Part shown: positions 1 to 14,241 of the stretch, piece after piece
Layout: each line of letters begins with the position of its first letter
Position numbering within the stretch: the first letter of the stretch is position 1
Assembly: GCA_013400115.1 (NCBI GenBank)
Contig: VXBP01004374.1
Coordinates: 1-64,000, forward strand
DNA from: Rhinopomastus cyanomelas
Taxonomy: Eukaryota; Chordata; Aves; Bucerotiformes; Rhinopomastidae
Reading direction: 5' to 3'
DNA length: 64,000 bases
Notes under the pieces: model-generated
Databases searched by the model: none
The model's input: only the letters and a program-made list of their open reading frames with translations
Told to the model about the DNA's origin: nothing
Position numbers and translations under genes: made by a program

Positions 1-465
1 CTCATTGTTTTGGTAGGGGGAGTTCAGAGGGTGGGCGATGGACAAGGCAGGAGTTTCTTTACTGACTTGACTGTGGTCTAGCCTCCCCTCCCTCTTTTCC
101 TTTGAGTTACTGGCTGCAACCTGACAGGGGGTGGATACAGGGGATACGTGAACCTCGGTGTCTGATAATGGGTAATTCTTTCTCTCCATCGGGGCTGCCA
201 GAGCCTGGTACCACCTGTCTATCTCGTCTTCTGATTCTCTGATATTTCTAAGCCCATGAACTTCTTCCTTTAATCATTCAACTTCATCCTCCAGCTGTGC
301 TGCTCTTCTCAGTAGGCAATCTACCTGTTCACAGGGTATACAATTCCCTGGTACAGAGGAGAGACTGAGGCATTCACTGCAGCCTGTGGTCTGCATCTTA
401 GCTTGTTCCGTTTCACCCTCTGTCTATGTTCCCATCTCCATCTTAGCTGGCACCACTTAACCAAG
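1..465 (-). mobile_element. CR1-type LINE, ORF1 relic, cut by window edge
   Basis: On the minus strand from a Met codon at 396-394 the frame reads MQTTGCSECLSL..., then a leucine/glutamate-rich helix and an IRESEDEIDRWYQAL motif. This pattern (Cys-containing start, coiled-coil, IRE-x-E-x-EID-x-W) resembles CR1 ORF1 proteins. One in-frame TGA lies at 274-276 inside the coiled-coil, so the copy is dead. The frame continues through Pro/Ser-rich sequence to the left edge. The 5' boundary near 465 is approximate, and the rest of the element should lie left of position 1. Confidence 0.72.
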
Positions 466-1636
466 TGTTACGACCAAGCTTCCTTCTTTTAAGACTACAT
501 AAAATATTAGTGCTTTATGCAACACTGTGCAACAGGATGTCACTAGATCAGACGACATGCTGCTCTTTGGCATAATTAAACCAAGCAACAAATCTCACCA
601 CATTTTATGGTCACTGTAACTCAAGTCCAAACTCATTTCCCCATTAGCCCAAATTTAATGTTTGTGTTTGTTGTATATCAATGCATAAACCTCTTAATAA
701 CAGGTAGTGGAGGGTATAACATAAGTATTACATGCTTCATGCAGTTCTTCAGTTAAAACCTACATGAATACAGAGCAGCATGGTGAGTAAATGCAGGTGT
801 TGAAAAAACTTCTCTATTGAACTGCACTTTCTCGTCACTGACCATTAAAAGCAACTGGGCAAGTACTCCAGCTCTCTCAGATGGCAGCCGGGAACTGAGA
901 GCACTCACTGGACGTGTAATTGGGAAATGAAAATAAGGTCTTTGTGAACCTCGACCTCTCTGTTTTTAAGTCCCCGAGCAGCATGGAATAACACATCTCA
1001 GAAGAAAAACAGTCACTTTTTGGGGGCACAGAGCTATTCCAAAGTAAAAGGCTACATTCAACTTAGCAAAGGACCTGACATTCTGGTGAGGAAGAGAACT
1101 TGGTCAAACAAAGTTTCTTCCCTAATAAAATTACGCTTTTCTATTGAGTTGGTCAAGTGCAGCTCATCACATCTGACAGGTTGCTGATGTGATTTAAGGG
1201 AAGAGAGCAGAGGTCTGTATTGATCTCCCATCAGCAGGGCAAGCACTCTAGTAGTTGACTTTGAAGCAGCCACACAGAAGTACTGTATTGTATCTGCCAC
1301 ACAAGTGCTACTTAGGTTTTCCAAGTCTTCAATAATATTTTGGAACGAAAATCTGCTACAGGCTAATGTGATGCCCTTTGTGACCAAGAACTTCTTGTGC
1401 TACAAAGGTTCTACCAGCTGGAGCCACAGGAGCAAATACCATAGGAGAAGCAGAGCTGGCTCTTCCCAGACTGCTGCTGTGCTACTTCCAGCACAGCCTG
1501 GAATGCACACAAGTCCAAGCTGCCCCAGAAGCCGTCTCAAGCATAGTCTCCATACACACTTTGCCAAAAGTGCAGCTTTCCACAACTCCCCTATAACTCT
1601 TTACAAGGGTGAAAGCTGCACCAACACAAATTCCTC

Positions 1637-1651
1637 TTTTTTTTTTTTTTT
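1637..1651. repeat. T15 homopolymer
   Basis: Fifteen consecutive T on the plus strand. It could be the A-tail of a minus-strand retrocopy lying at higher coordinates, or a plain homopolymer. Confidence 0.85.
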
Positions 1652-1678
1652 CTTTTCACAAAAAGTACATTCAACTCA

Positions 1679-1810
1679 TTACAGGAAAAACAAGATTTGA
1701 TAAAATTTCCACAGGAATGCTATTGGGTCTTCATTCTGAGCCAGCCGCCTTTTTGCATCATCCTTTAATCCTTCTAGAGTGCAAAAGCTCCCAAAACAGG
1801 CTCTGTCCAT
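1679..1810 (-). other. Short minus-strand open frame beside a T15 tract, unrecognised
   Basis: Read on the minus strand, a 43-codon frame opens with ATG at 1810-1808 and ends TAA-TGA at 1681-1676. It contains LEGLKDDAKRRLAQNEDPIA followed by FLWKFYQ, a composition more protein-like than its surroundings. Some 25 bases further on comes an A15 run (T15 at 1637-1651 on the plus strand), so a decayed retrocopy is possible. No polyadenylation hexamer is obvious between the stop and the A run. I do not recognise the family and the frame could be chance. Confidence 0.25.
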
Positions 1811-2455
1811 CTAATGCGCTGCTACTGGATATATTCCATCCCGACCTATGGATTTGTTTAAGCACCACTGGTCTCAAATTTCTTTACGCCAAGAACTAAC
1901 ATTTCCCTTAGTGACTCACCTCACTGAAAAGGGAAGATCAAGCTCACCTTTAGGTTTGTTTGTAACGAAACATGCCACAATGCAGGTTTGGGGTGGCTTT
2001 TTTAGGTACCATATTCAGATTAGTTCCACAGATGTTACATCAGAAAATATTTAAGCACAATTTACACTGATAGATTTGAACAAATAAGTGTAAATGGGGA
2101 TTCATCATCCAATGAGGTACTTTCCCTGCAGGGAACACACTTTGTTCCAGTGATATTCAAAAACTTTCATGTATGATTTAAAAGAAAATACAAAAGTCAC
2201 TCCTCGTAGAAGGCACTGCTGACAGGGGGAGGGGGAAATAGATAAATTATTCAGGGTAATCTGTAGCACTTAGAAAACTGGCTTCTTCCAAGTAGAGACA
2301 GCTTAATAGCAAAGGTCATGCAGCTCAGAACTGAGAACATAGATCACTCAAAACACAGCACTACACAAATTCATATTGGAAACAGAGATAGTGGTGGCCC
2401 ACTTACAAAAGCTCTGGTGAGCTCTGGTTAGTTCTGTAGCTGAAGAGCTGAACGA

Positions 2456-2471
2456 ACACACACACACACAC
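2456..2471. repeat. (CA)n microsatellite, 8 units
   Basis: Sixteen bases of alternating A and C between aacga and gggaatgg. A second, shorter CA run of seven units is at 36343-36356. Confidence 0.9.
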
Positions 2472-5400
2472 GGGAATGGAGAGGGAAAATAAAAGGGGTT
2501 ATGTATGGACTGAAGCCAAACTCTAAAGGTATTTTGGTGCTTAACTGCCTTTGAGGATTTTAGTCTACTTTATTTACCAGAGGTTATAAAGGAATCTGCA
2601 GCAGGATCAGAGCCGATCCGTCACCCTGCACAGTTGGTTTCTTCCTCTGCAGCTCTGCAAGCACCTTCCAAACCGCACAGGCTGCCCCATGCACTGACAC
2701 GTTCTTTGACACTATCATCGTGTTTGCAACACCTTCCTCTTCTAGTCTAATTATCTGAAACTAGTATGTGTTTTTAATCAATCCAGAGCCTACAGTTTAT
2801 CAAAACCAGTAAGACAGATTCAGAATTCAAATTAGTTACTCTGGAAAATGTCATCTTTGTCTACTCAGTATTCAATCAGTTTTTCTGCAGCAAGTTCTCC
2901 GAGCACGAGCTTCTCTCTTCTGGGGCAAAATGTCTATCTTCAGCTGGAGTTGCAAAAACAATCAATGCATTCATATGCAGTAACAGCTAGGAGTTATTAC
3001 TCTGTAAATGTGACATTATATATAATGATATATGCTTATACACATATGCACATACAGAGACATATATACCAATAAAATCACTGCAGATCAAAGAAGAGCT
3101 TTTCTGGGAACATAGTGTATGCTCTCAAAGCAAATCTTGATGATCTAGGCTCTACCCTCTTCTTGAAAGAAGTAATGCTACTGCCTTCACCACCTTGCAA
3201 GTAGAGTATTTAGGAGCTCTCACTCCCCCCTTCATGTGCCCTCACCACATGGCAGCTATTCTTCTGGAGACATCCAAGCCTTTTATCTCAAAAAGAATAA
3301 CATTATGGAAAAGTTAATTAAAATATAACCAGTAAATCTATGTGTGTATTAGAGAAGAGGGAGAAGAAAGAAGGTGTCACTTTCCTATCAGTGTCAGACC
3401 TTTTGCTCAGTGTAGCCTGTGTCTTCTGAACCTTTTTTTGCTTTATTTCTTTAACAGCAGAACTATTTTAATGCCTCTCCTTTATTTGCATTCCTTGCTT
3501 TTTGTATTGTTTTCGCTTTCTTAAGGAAACTGGCAGCTGAGATGCTGTTCTAAAAACAAGTCACAAACATTTTGCAGCATTGTCATTTCAAACACCAGAC
3601 TCAGCTGAAAGTGTCACGTGGCCAGATGATGCTATTGGAGCTTCTGGAGCCTTAAGAAAGGGCAAAAAAAATGCTGAATAAAACCAAAATGTAAGTCATG
3701 AGTCAACAAAAATTCCAGGGTTTGTTGCAAATAACCATCCTTCCAAGCTGCTCAAAATAGATGATGTGCTAACTCTTAGAAAACAACAGTAGCCTGAATT
3801 ATCACCTCCACAGGCCATTCCAGCTGATGGGGTCCTCTCAAGTAGCAAGCAATTCCCAGATATTTCAAAACAGATGCTCCCATTTTGTAGATAATGAACC
3901 AAAGCACCAATGGCAGTAAAGAAAAAGACAGATTCTTAAGGAGCTCAGAGGTGTAAATTTGACCTTAACTAGGTTTGTGACACTTTAAAGTCCATTACTG
4001 CTCCACTGACCCCACAGACACAAGAGCTACATGAGGAGGGCATGAATGGCATGCATGACTATTCAAATCTCATATATTTGCTATGCCCATTCACAAAGTA
4101 TTTTTCTAAGGGGATAAAAATAGCATTAAAAAGCCAAGACATTCATTTTAATTTCTCTTGTGATCTTAAACTCCCTAGACAGACAGCTTGTTAAACCTGC
4201 TACCGTAGTACTTATGGCAGTAGATCTTAGCAGACAGCTTCAGACAGTTTTTCAGCATTCTATCTCAAAATACAAGGAAGTCAATGAGCAGCCAACAGGT
4301 CCCGGTACAGCCAAATGCCTGCTAACTCAGCCAAGCCATTACCACGACCAACAGTGCTTCATTGCTGGGCTTTCTGTCCTACAGGTAACCACATTCCTCT
4401 GCTCTATCTGCAAACACCCCTGAGACACATCCTGCACACTCCCCAATCTATGGAAGTGCCTGTGAGCACACTCAGGTCATCCCCTGTGTTGGAAAAGAAA
4501 GTGGGATCCACTCACCCTGCCCAAGGGCAGGAACATTAAAGGCATTTCTGCAGCCTGATCCTGTTCCCACCAAAGCCACTGCAAATCCCCTCTGCCAGGG
4601 CTGGAAGCAGAACTGGAACTATGTTGAGCTTTTATTTGTTTTTAAACCTGCCACCCTCAGCACCCAAAGCAAGCTCAGTGGAAAATTTTCAGAACAGTGT
4701 TTTGACACTAGAGCCAAAAACAAATAAAGGAAAGTGTGAACTTCCTACAGCCCTCAGGAGAAGTCAGGAAGGAGTCTGGCAGCGGTAGCTGTGAGAACTC
4801 AAGAAAAAGATGAGGAGGGTGGTTTCTCAGCCCTACCATTGTGTCATCTCCATGGTCAGCACCAGCTGTTACAACACTGTTGAACAATCAGATGTTTGCA
4901 GAGTTGGACTCTGCCAGTTTTAGATGATGTTCTGCTGGTCCATGCTTTTCCAAGCATCTTGAAGGGTTGGATAAACTGAGTGAATACAGTAGACCTAAAA
5001 AGTCTATAGATCACTTCTGGGTGAGCGAGAACAAGAGAGGAGTTTCACAGAAACAGTGACACAACCTCAATGACTGCTCTTAGACAAAAGCCAAGAGATC
5101 AAGAAAAAGGATCTTATGGCTCCAGATGCACATAGCAAAGCACTTCTCATTCACAGCAGACCCCTGAAAGCAAACTCCCCTAACTGTGCTCACACCTTCC
5201 CTACAATAATTGCTGGGTTTTGGGGGCGAAAATAAACAGGATGCACCTACATCATGGAAAACATTTTTTTAAAAAAAAGCAGGATTTTATTTCCGTATTT
5301 CAGACGGTTTGCAGACTCTGTATCTGTGGGACTTTTCATTCCAAAATTAACAGTGTGCTGAAGAGAGTCTGGAACACCAGAGCCTTTATGCTTCCAAGTT

Positions 5401-8400
5401 TTGAGATGGCCTCTGAGTGCAGATCTGCTTTTCTTTCTCATTTCTGGAATACTTTTTGACAATTAACAGAATCAATGACCACAGAGGAAGGTGTCTGCGC
5501 AATCCATCAGGGCCTAAATGTGAAAAGAGAAGGAGGACAGAGGGAGCCTTCTAATGACAGGAAGAGGAGAAGAGGTGTAGAAATTTTTTTGCTTTATTCA
5601 TGAGCAGTTCCTCTTGGATTCTGGAAGAGATTCAGGAAATAAAGATAGCAGCCAGAACTCACCTTCTGCATCTTTTTAAGGAAGAACTAGAGAAACACAG
5701 CAGTAGCAAGTAAAGGCAATACAGCAGTTAACTTTCTCTGTGCAAGACAGATGCTACCCAAGTACAGAGACTTGGCACAAACTGAAGGTATAGAGGCTGT
5801 CTGGGAAAGTCTCAGTATATACTAAAAACACAAGTATGCTGATACTGGCATTTTCTCCAAAGTTGATGGACAAACTCAAGTATGGTTTGATTCTTCTGAG
5901 AACAGAGAAGCCACCAAGAATCCCAGGTTTAGGGGGAAAAAACAAAGAGATTGAGAAACTGCCTGTTATCTTCTATCTCAATTATATGGGCAGGCTCCAG
6001 AGAAGAACACCTTCTTTAGAGCCAGGACCACAGCACCTTATCTATCACCAAACTTTTTGAAATTAGACAGTAAAGACACCTAGAGCTTTGTCCAGTGGAT
6101 TAACACCAGCAATATCCAAGACATGGGACGTCCTCTTTCTACAGGGATTAGTCTCTTATCGCAGGAATATTCATTGCTACTATTCAGCCTACAAGGACAA
6201 AGGAGAAGGAAGAAAGAGATAATACATTGTTTTCAAAAGAAGGTAGTCCTCATGCTCTGTGGTCATCTATGTATAAATACATGCATATATATTATATTTC
6301 TCTGCAGAGGAACAGTGGAGACCAAGGGTACAACCACCACCACCTGACAGCAGTTGGGTGTTAAGATCATATAGAACATGCTCACCTTAAGCAGCATCTT
6401 AGAAGCACCACCTCCACATCAGAAGAGCAAATAACTGGATCACTATACATAAAAGCAGACCCTGTGTACATCTGTCTTGATGGGTCATTAAAAAACATTG
6501 ACTGAAATTTATATTTAAAGTCTAGAAAAACACAAGCACTTCCAGTACAAAACTAACCAAGCGTGTAGCAAGTGTATTACATCAACTTCTATAATAAATC
6601 TAACCTGCTAATATTTTCAACACTATTTTGTTCTCACAAACTTTTGAACTAGTCCAACATTATTTTTAAACAAATCCTTTCACTGAAGAAAGCCTCAATA
6701 TTTCAAAACTATTTTTTAAACTAATGAGTTTCCTGTTTTGCAAAGCAATTATTTTAAGTACCAAAAACATTTCCACAGCACCCTCTGCTTCCAACTGACA
6801 AATATGGGTAAGAGCTGGATTTAAAACAAACAAACTGAAAACTCCACATCAGCAGCATTTCACTCAAGGAAAATCATTAAATATCTTCAAGCAGAAGAAC
6901 TGAAAAACTTACACCAAAAGAAAAAATTCTTCACACACCTGCTGTTCTACCAATCTACGCAGGAAACCATTTCACTGCTGCATCGTAAGTAGAAGAAAAG
7001 TGCTTATTAAAACATTAATCACAGTCCATTATATTCTGACTCCAAGCCAGAAGTTCCCATTACATCACTGAAAATATCTGTTAACCAAAACCTGATTCTG
7101 ACAAGTTACAGAAGTGTAGTGTTTGGGATTTAGTAATGTAAAAGTCAGTTTTAGAAGAACAGTCACACAATTGATTTTGCAGCAGCAAGCACGTATAATT
7201 AATTGTTTTTGTGACATTTATTACTGCAATGGGGTTGATTTAACTGGTGTTTCTACTGTAAAATTATTCAAAGATTATTTCAAACTTCATCTACTTTTAT
7301 TAAACACATTTATTGCAAAGGTATTTAATACCCCGGGCTGGCTAAACAATTTTAAAACGTGCTGGATATAGTAGAACATGTAAAACTGTATTGTCTTGTG
7401 TAAATATGGGCCTTGTTTAGAACTGTGGCTCACAGGAAATTATGCCAAATGAAAACCATCTCCTCTTCTCCTCTCCCACTGAAAAGGATTTATGTCTTCA
7501 TGTTTAATAAGAGTTACATAAAGAAACAAAAATATGGTGGTGTTACCTTCCAGCCTGAGCAATAGTTCATCTGTGAAGTCTAATCACATTCAAACTCCTA
7601 TTTGGTTATTAGAAATGTGGTCTGACTCGAATGCCTCTATTTGGAGGAGAGAGAAGTGAACAGCTGAATACTTTCTGGAAGTCTGGCACTAAATGGCTTG
7701 TTTACCTAGAACAGTTTTCAACTAACTATTAAAACCATATTACTATATTGACTTTAAAACTGAAGCCAGGGAATTAGTCCCTAAATGCGTGCATATAATC
7801 TCCAGTCAACCAAGTCATTGTGGGTACTTCAGATAACCCCCTGTAAGCAGTTCCACTAACTTGAAAAATAAAAATAAAAACAAAAGCTATACAACATGAT
7901 AGGAAACACATATAATGTCCCTAACCCAAGGAAGAGAAAGATGCCAGCAACCACATTGCCACAACTAGGTACCTAAGCAACTGGGTGCCATCTCAATTAC
8001 TTGACACAGAGACTGGTTTTAAACTAAAGCAGTGAATGCTTGCAAATCACTAGGAATTAGAGAATTAGTTGATTATAATCGTCAACCTATGTAAATAGCA
8101 GCATTTAAGAGACTATGCATTAGAAGCACCTCATGTTGTTAATGTTCCTGATGAATAAAAGAACATACAGAGCTAAGAACAGCTGTGCTTTTGGAGGGGC
8201 TGGTTTGCCTCTAAAAGGCTTGGGTTCTTCTTTTGCTCCTTTGACCCCACATATGTAGTCTCTAACTACAAAAGACACCTGAGATAATAAGCTTTAACAT
8301 GTCTTTGGATATCTTCCTACTACAAAGATCCAAAGTGTTTCAGTATTCCTCTCCTATCTTTTCAAGTAGTGCCATGACACCAGAACTAACACAGCCTGGC

Positions 8401-9480
8401 TTCCTACAGCCTGGTGGTGCGGATGCTTACAAGCTCCAGTGGAAGCTTTTTCTCAGGCAGCTATGACATCTATGAGGTGTTGCACTCCATGCAGCTTCTC
8501 TAGTGGCTAACAAGTTACAAGATCACCAGGCAGCCCTTCTATCACACAAGGCACTTTTAGGGTCCCCTTCCATAACCAACTACTCCTTTTCATGCAGCAG
8601 CTAAGACCTCAGTTATCTCTACAATCTCTGCCACTCTACAAACCATGACTGCTACCAGCAAACAGATGCACAACCTGCTGGAATAGAAGGAACTATCAAC
8701 TCCAATTCTTGTCAGTGTGAAAGACTTGAGTATTTATTTTTTTAAAGGAAACTATGAAAAATAAAGAATAGAACAAACAAGAGCAGATACAATAAATTCT
8801 ATGGAAAGTTCTCCAATTCCACTTTTCCAAAATGTTCCTCTAGTGTGATCTAATCTGGGGAACATCACAGTCATTATCAAAATACAAAACCAGAAACTAG
8901 CAGCCCAACCCTTCCAAACCCTGCCATCCATCACATCAGGTGTGAGATCATTTAAATACACAGCATCGCATTTACGAATTGAATTCCTGGTTTTCACAAA
9001 TGGCATGTTCCTCCAGGAAGAGCTCACTCACTCCTACCACTTGGCACCCTTCAGCAAAGCTTTAAACATGACCTTCACTGTGAGGAACACTACACATCAA
9101 CAATAAAGCTGCAACAAAGCTACTAAAGAGGTTAATGAATAACACAACAGCTTGAAAAGCTGCATAAAGCTTCAGCAAGACACCCCTGCGCTTCCCTCTG
9201 CCACTTCAAGACACTTGTAACTCTGCTTTTCAGCTATTTGATACCTGAACAAACAATTTTCACATGTAAGGCTGCTTTACAACTATGGTTATCAGTGTAT
9301 GAATCAAGAAGATGCATCATTTCTGGTTTTGTTTTCCTCATTAGGGGTCTGTTTTGCTGGTTGTCCTGCTCAGTTTCTATATTGTCACTATAAATACATT
9401 CCCTCTTCTTGAAACAAGAGCTTCATAGGCTCTAGGAAGCCTCTTTTCCTCTCTTCGACCTTCTTGAATTTTCACTACAA

Positions 9481-9494
9481 TTTTTTTTTTTTTT
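9481..9494. repeat. T14 homopolymer
   Basis: Fourteen T with no adjacent retrocopy that I can recognise. Confidence 0.85.
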
Positions 9495-12400
9495 ACAAAC
9501 CCCTCAGAGAGCAAATTCAAAACAGGATGCTCCTCACACTTTTCTACTTGAACTGTGAAGAAATAATTAATTTAAAGGATTAGGCCCATCCAAACAGACC
9601 TTTCAGAATATCACTACAGTGTTTGTCTACACTGCCCTGCAGCAATCACCACATCTCTCTGCTGTTCCTTAGAGCCAAGTACAAACCACAGGTGATACTC
9701 TGATGTTGAGTAAGCAATGGTTCACAGTGAGCTCCCATATTCTCCATGAACACCAGGGAACAGACTGCTCCTCTAATGTTTTGATGCCTCTGTAGCCTAA
9801 CACTGGGTGGAAAGCAACCGTTTTGGGGCTCTGCACCAGGAAGAGCCACAGAAGCTGAGGACACCGAGGCCTTTCTGTTGGGAAGTGAGAGATAAGCAGA
9901 AAAGATCACTCCCACATGTGCAAAACATATTTTCTTGTGGCAACTATACAATTCCCAATGCAATTACACATCTGGCCGAGGAGTCAGAGAAAGTCTCCAA
10001 AAGGGCAATATGATGCAGTGCAGGAGAAGCAAGGAAGGAAAAACAAAAACTAGCAACCTCAAACTTACCACATAGTATCAGAGAAGAAAAAGGCAATAAA
10101 AAACTTCTACAAAAACATATTTTTCTAAGCAGATGGAGAACAACTAAGGAGTCTGTGGACATATGAAGCCAGAGGAGAAGCACACATCAATAGCGATCTC
10201 AATGCAGGGGATGATGGGAAGGATGAAAGCAAAGAAGGACTTTCAATAGCAGATAAGAACTATCACGGACAATCAGGTAATTTTAAGTGGCCAGCACTAC
10301 CAAGGCTTTGATTTGGCGAGACACAGAGTGTAGAAAATCGGGCAGTTAGACCACACAATTGCTGGATACCTCATGCCACATTATAATCCATCAGCAGACA
10401 TCTCTGTCTCACAGCTTGAGCTGTACCCAGCAGCTTTGCCTCCACACCTGCAGTGATAATTCAGCCTTTGCCTCCTACCAGTTATCAATAATAAAGCCAG
10501 GATCTCCCTCCTGACTTTCTGTAGCAATTTTAAGTATTTATGGGTTAATCCTGTAGTACAGTCTGCCAGACAACTCTGTTCCTCATATTAAGGCTCTGAT
10601 TATTTTTTTTTCCTTCTTCATATTGTATGTATTTTAATAAAGGTATGACTTAGTATTCTGTAAGCCCACACTACAGAAAGACCTATTCTGGAATAAATGA
10701 TATAATTACATTTCCTACAGTGACCTTGTAATCTCTCGAGTATTTATTCTAGACTAAACAGCCTTACTCAGCTGCCCTGTGTCTGACTGTCGATGAAAGA
10801 CGCTTGTTTGACAACTGCTTCAAGCAGAAACATATTTTTTCCATGATTGCATGAAAAAGTACAAAAACATTACCAGAACAATATTCCAAGTGGAGACTCA
10901 TGTTAGATCGATGAGTTAATTTTGAAGTTAAAAGCCAACACAAACAATTAGCAGGGACATTCTGCTGTCATGGCCAGCTCTGAAGGTTAATGTAGTGGTA
11001 CAAACACAACTACAGCCAACTTCACATATAAGAAACTACTTGGTGTATGCAGACTTCCTCCTTTGTTTCTTTATATATTTTCCATATTCTCTGCTTTTAT
11101 AACCCTCCTGAGACCTTTAACAGTTACAGAACCCACACCATACCCACAGGTGGGCGAGCAGGAAGCAAAAGTCTCCATTTCATAAGCAGCCTACTTTTAA
11201 TATATTCGATTGTTAACGACCTTGACAGAAGAGCTCCATGCAAAACACCATATACTACAGGGTGTCATTTCAAAGGTTCATAGACAATCCTGCCAGAAAG
11301 CTGATCTCTTAAACAGTAAGATTTCAGACTTACTGGTGGCTGCGTTCTTTTCCTCGATTTCTAATCAGTTTGAAGAATTGGTGCTAACCTACCTCATCTA
11401 TATTAGATTTCCTTCTAAAAGCCTACGAAGAAACCTGTAGGATTTCTGGAGTCTGCTAAAGCCATACCAGTCAGTTTCTACATTAATTACCAAATTAAGA
11501 TGGTATACACATCATCTTCTCTTGAAGAAGCAGCATACTTGGCCATAACCACTATCCCAGAAAAGGCACCCACACAATACTTCAATCTTCATTCATGAGG
11601 CTTTATTCAATTACTCATAGTACAATGAGAAAAACCCACATCATTTTAAAATGCTGTATGCAAATTTAGCTGTGTCTTTAAAGTAATAATGACTTCTTAC
11701 CTGACACTTCTCATTCGTTAGGTGCCTGACTCAAAACACATTACATTCCACAAATCTTTCTAAAGAGGATTGCAACAGCAGACACTGGCAAATGCAGACT
11801 GTATGCCTTGGTAGCCAAGACAATTCCTACAAGAAGGAGTGTAGCCCTCTACACACTCTCCAAGGCAAGACAAGCTTTCCTTATTCTTACTCAATCTTTT
11901 GACACCGACTACTGAGCTTATTGAGAAACTATTCTGTTCAACGGAGCAGAATGAATTCAGTGTTCAAAATCAATGGGCCAAAGCAGATCAAATAAGCCCT
12001 TCGATTTGTGGCTTTTTTCCTTTTACAGGATTCAAGGAATATCTGCATGCCCCAAAGACAAAGAGCAGATGTGAAAAATCACCTGCTACAACTTTTAAAG
12101 CCCAGCGGTCAATTCTCAGTTATTTCACTGTCTTGAACCCAATACAGACACTGACAGGGTTTTAGTGAAAACTAATCCAGCCAAACACCAGAACAACTAT
12201 GGCTAAAGAACAGTTTAAAGACAATCTTGACTATTGCCTCATTTAAAAAAAAAATCCACTCTGACTGACAGTAAAGAAGTTCCACGAGTCATTTCTAGAT
12301 GAAGTGCCAGAACTCTACATCTGTTTCAAATTACACTACAATGCTGTACAACAAAGAAATATGCAGAAATTTTCCACTTGAAGGTTAAAAAATTAAGAGC

Positions 12401-12892
12401 TAACAAAGCCATAACAGATCTGAAATCCAACCTCCTCATTTTAATTCAAAATTTCAAATGACTGAGCTGTCCTACACCAGGAATGAATGAATCCAGTTGC
12501 TAGCTATAAAAAGCACAGTGGGCTGAAACATGTTTGCTGTATGTACAGGCTGCCACAGCACTCTGAGTTTGCTGCAGCACTTACCCTCAACTCTTCAAAT
12601 GATGTTTTGCTCAGATTTAATTTTTTAACTTTTTTTTAAACTTTTTTAGTTGTGCTACCTAAGTCACTGCTGTTCACCACCTAACTTTATTCTTGTACTG
12701 TACTTACAGAAAATGCTAATTACCCAGAGTCCTCCTAACTATGTAGTTGAACATGAAAACAAGTTGATAGATGAGAGGGAAGTCACCTTTTTTCCCTAAG
12801 AAAAACAGTTTTGGGAGGCAAGCTCCATTTGAAGAATATCTTTGGGATGCGCCCCTCCAGACAAAGTTAAGGAGGCAAACCTGTTTTAGGCT

Positions 12893-12984
12893 TTACGATC
12901 CTGCTTGAGCAGGGGGGTTGGACATGATGAACCCTGGAGGTCCCTTCCCACCCCTAATGATCTGTGTGTATCTGTGTATGATTT
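12893..12984 (+). mobile_element. CR1 LINE 3' end fragment
   Basis: The order gatcctgcttgagcaggggg, then ttggac-x-tgatga, ggaggtcccttcc and acccctaatgat is the 3' untranslated end of CR1. It finishes in degraded octamer-like units (tctgtgtg). Strongly 5'-truncated, as is usual for CR1. Confidence 0.85.
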
Positions 12985-13997
12985 TATTTTAGCAGCCCAG
13001 GCCTGATTTGAGTAGAAGGTCTGCACAAAGGTTCCCTGCTGAGGCAGAGGACTTTTACATGGAGTGCAAACAGAAAATTCTACTCTTCCCTGTAAATTGC
13101 CTCTGTTTTGTCAGAATAGTTAAAACTGGACTAGTGCTGCATTAAGCATTGGATCCACTTTGGCTTACAAGAGACTGCTTCTAAACTTTGAGACACAAAG
13201 TCCACACATCTTTCCCCAAAATGCTAATCACAGAAGCAGATTTCTGATTTACAGTCTGTTTTTAAGTAGTTCATGTTTGGTTTGTGTACAGTTGTAAATT
13301 CATGGTGCGAGAAGGCTGTGTAGCTGCTTCTAACTTACAATTAATCCCAAGAATGTCTTTACATTTTTTAGGGCCTCAAACAGTCATCATTTTGATTCTC
13401 AACAGATTGTTTGCTGTTGTTTTAGTTATTTTGTAATCAAAACTACATCACAGACATACATTTTTAAAACAACAAACTCATTTCCATCTCCAGACTGTTT
13501 TGGTCTTTCACTGCTTGATGTGTTAGAGGTTCTTATACTTTTCATTTCTTTTGAGGGTTGGGGTTTTTTTTTAGGAAGAAAAACCCAGACCTTCAAACAC
13601 TCCAAGTCAGTGTACTCAGCTAAAACACTAGGCAAAAAACAAACCAAACCAATAAAACCCCTTAGAAGACCCAGAAGTAAAGTAATGGCAGTGAGTGCCC
13701 AAGCACTCATGGTTCTTCTCTGACCCACACATCCCTCTCCCCAAAAGTCACGGTAGGTCACCCGGCTTTGCAAGGAGTTAAGCAGTTCAACAGATTTGGA
13801 CTAATCTGAAACAAAAGATTACAACGCCCAGTTTACTCAAATTACACCAATCCAATCATTTCTGGTAATGGTAGAAGTGCCAGTGGGACCTTTGACAAGA
13901 CATGGTTCTCCCAAAGATAACTTTCCTCAGCAGGCTGCCTTCAATCTCACCCAGAAACCAGCAATTTCCCAATGAATGTTACTTGAATGACTTAGAG

Positions 13998-14241
13998 CAG
14001 GGGTCCTCAAACTTTTTAAACAGGGGGCCGAGTCCTGTCCCTCAGACAGTGTCGGGGGCCAGGCTGTAGTTTGTCCTGCCTGGGAGCGGGAGGGAGAGAC
14101 GGCGAGCCGCACGCCTCAGCCTGGCCATGCAATTGACAGGAAGAAGCCAACTGCGGTTGCTTGGCGAGGGAGGGTAAATATGGGCGGGCCAGATTGGACA
14201 CCCTGGGGGGCCGTATTCGGGCCGGGGTCTGAGGACCCCTG
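13998..14241. mobile_element. Non-autonomous hAT DNA transposon (SPIN-like ends)
   Basis: The element begins CAGGGGTCCTCA and ends TGAGGACCCCTG, a perfect 12-bp terminal inverted repeat. It is flanked by acttagag (13990-13997) and acttaaag (14242-14249), an 8-bp target duplication with one mismatch. An 8-bp duplication and CAG...CTG-type termini are the hAT signature. At 244 bp it cannot code for a transposase, so it is a MITE-like derivative. The interior is strikingly GC-rich compared with its surroundings. The left end (AAACTTTTTAAACAGGGGGC) resembles, from memory, the hAT family called SPIN. The family name needs a library search. Confidence 0.88.

Noticed and set aside
1305..1700. 131-codon plus-strand open frame
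   Set aside because: Contains a run of phenylalanines translated from the T15 tract and is Ser/His-rich; low-complexity chance frame.
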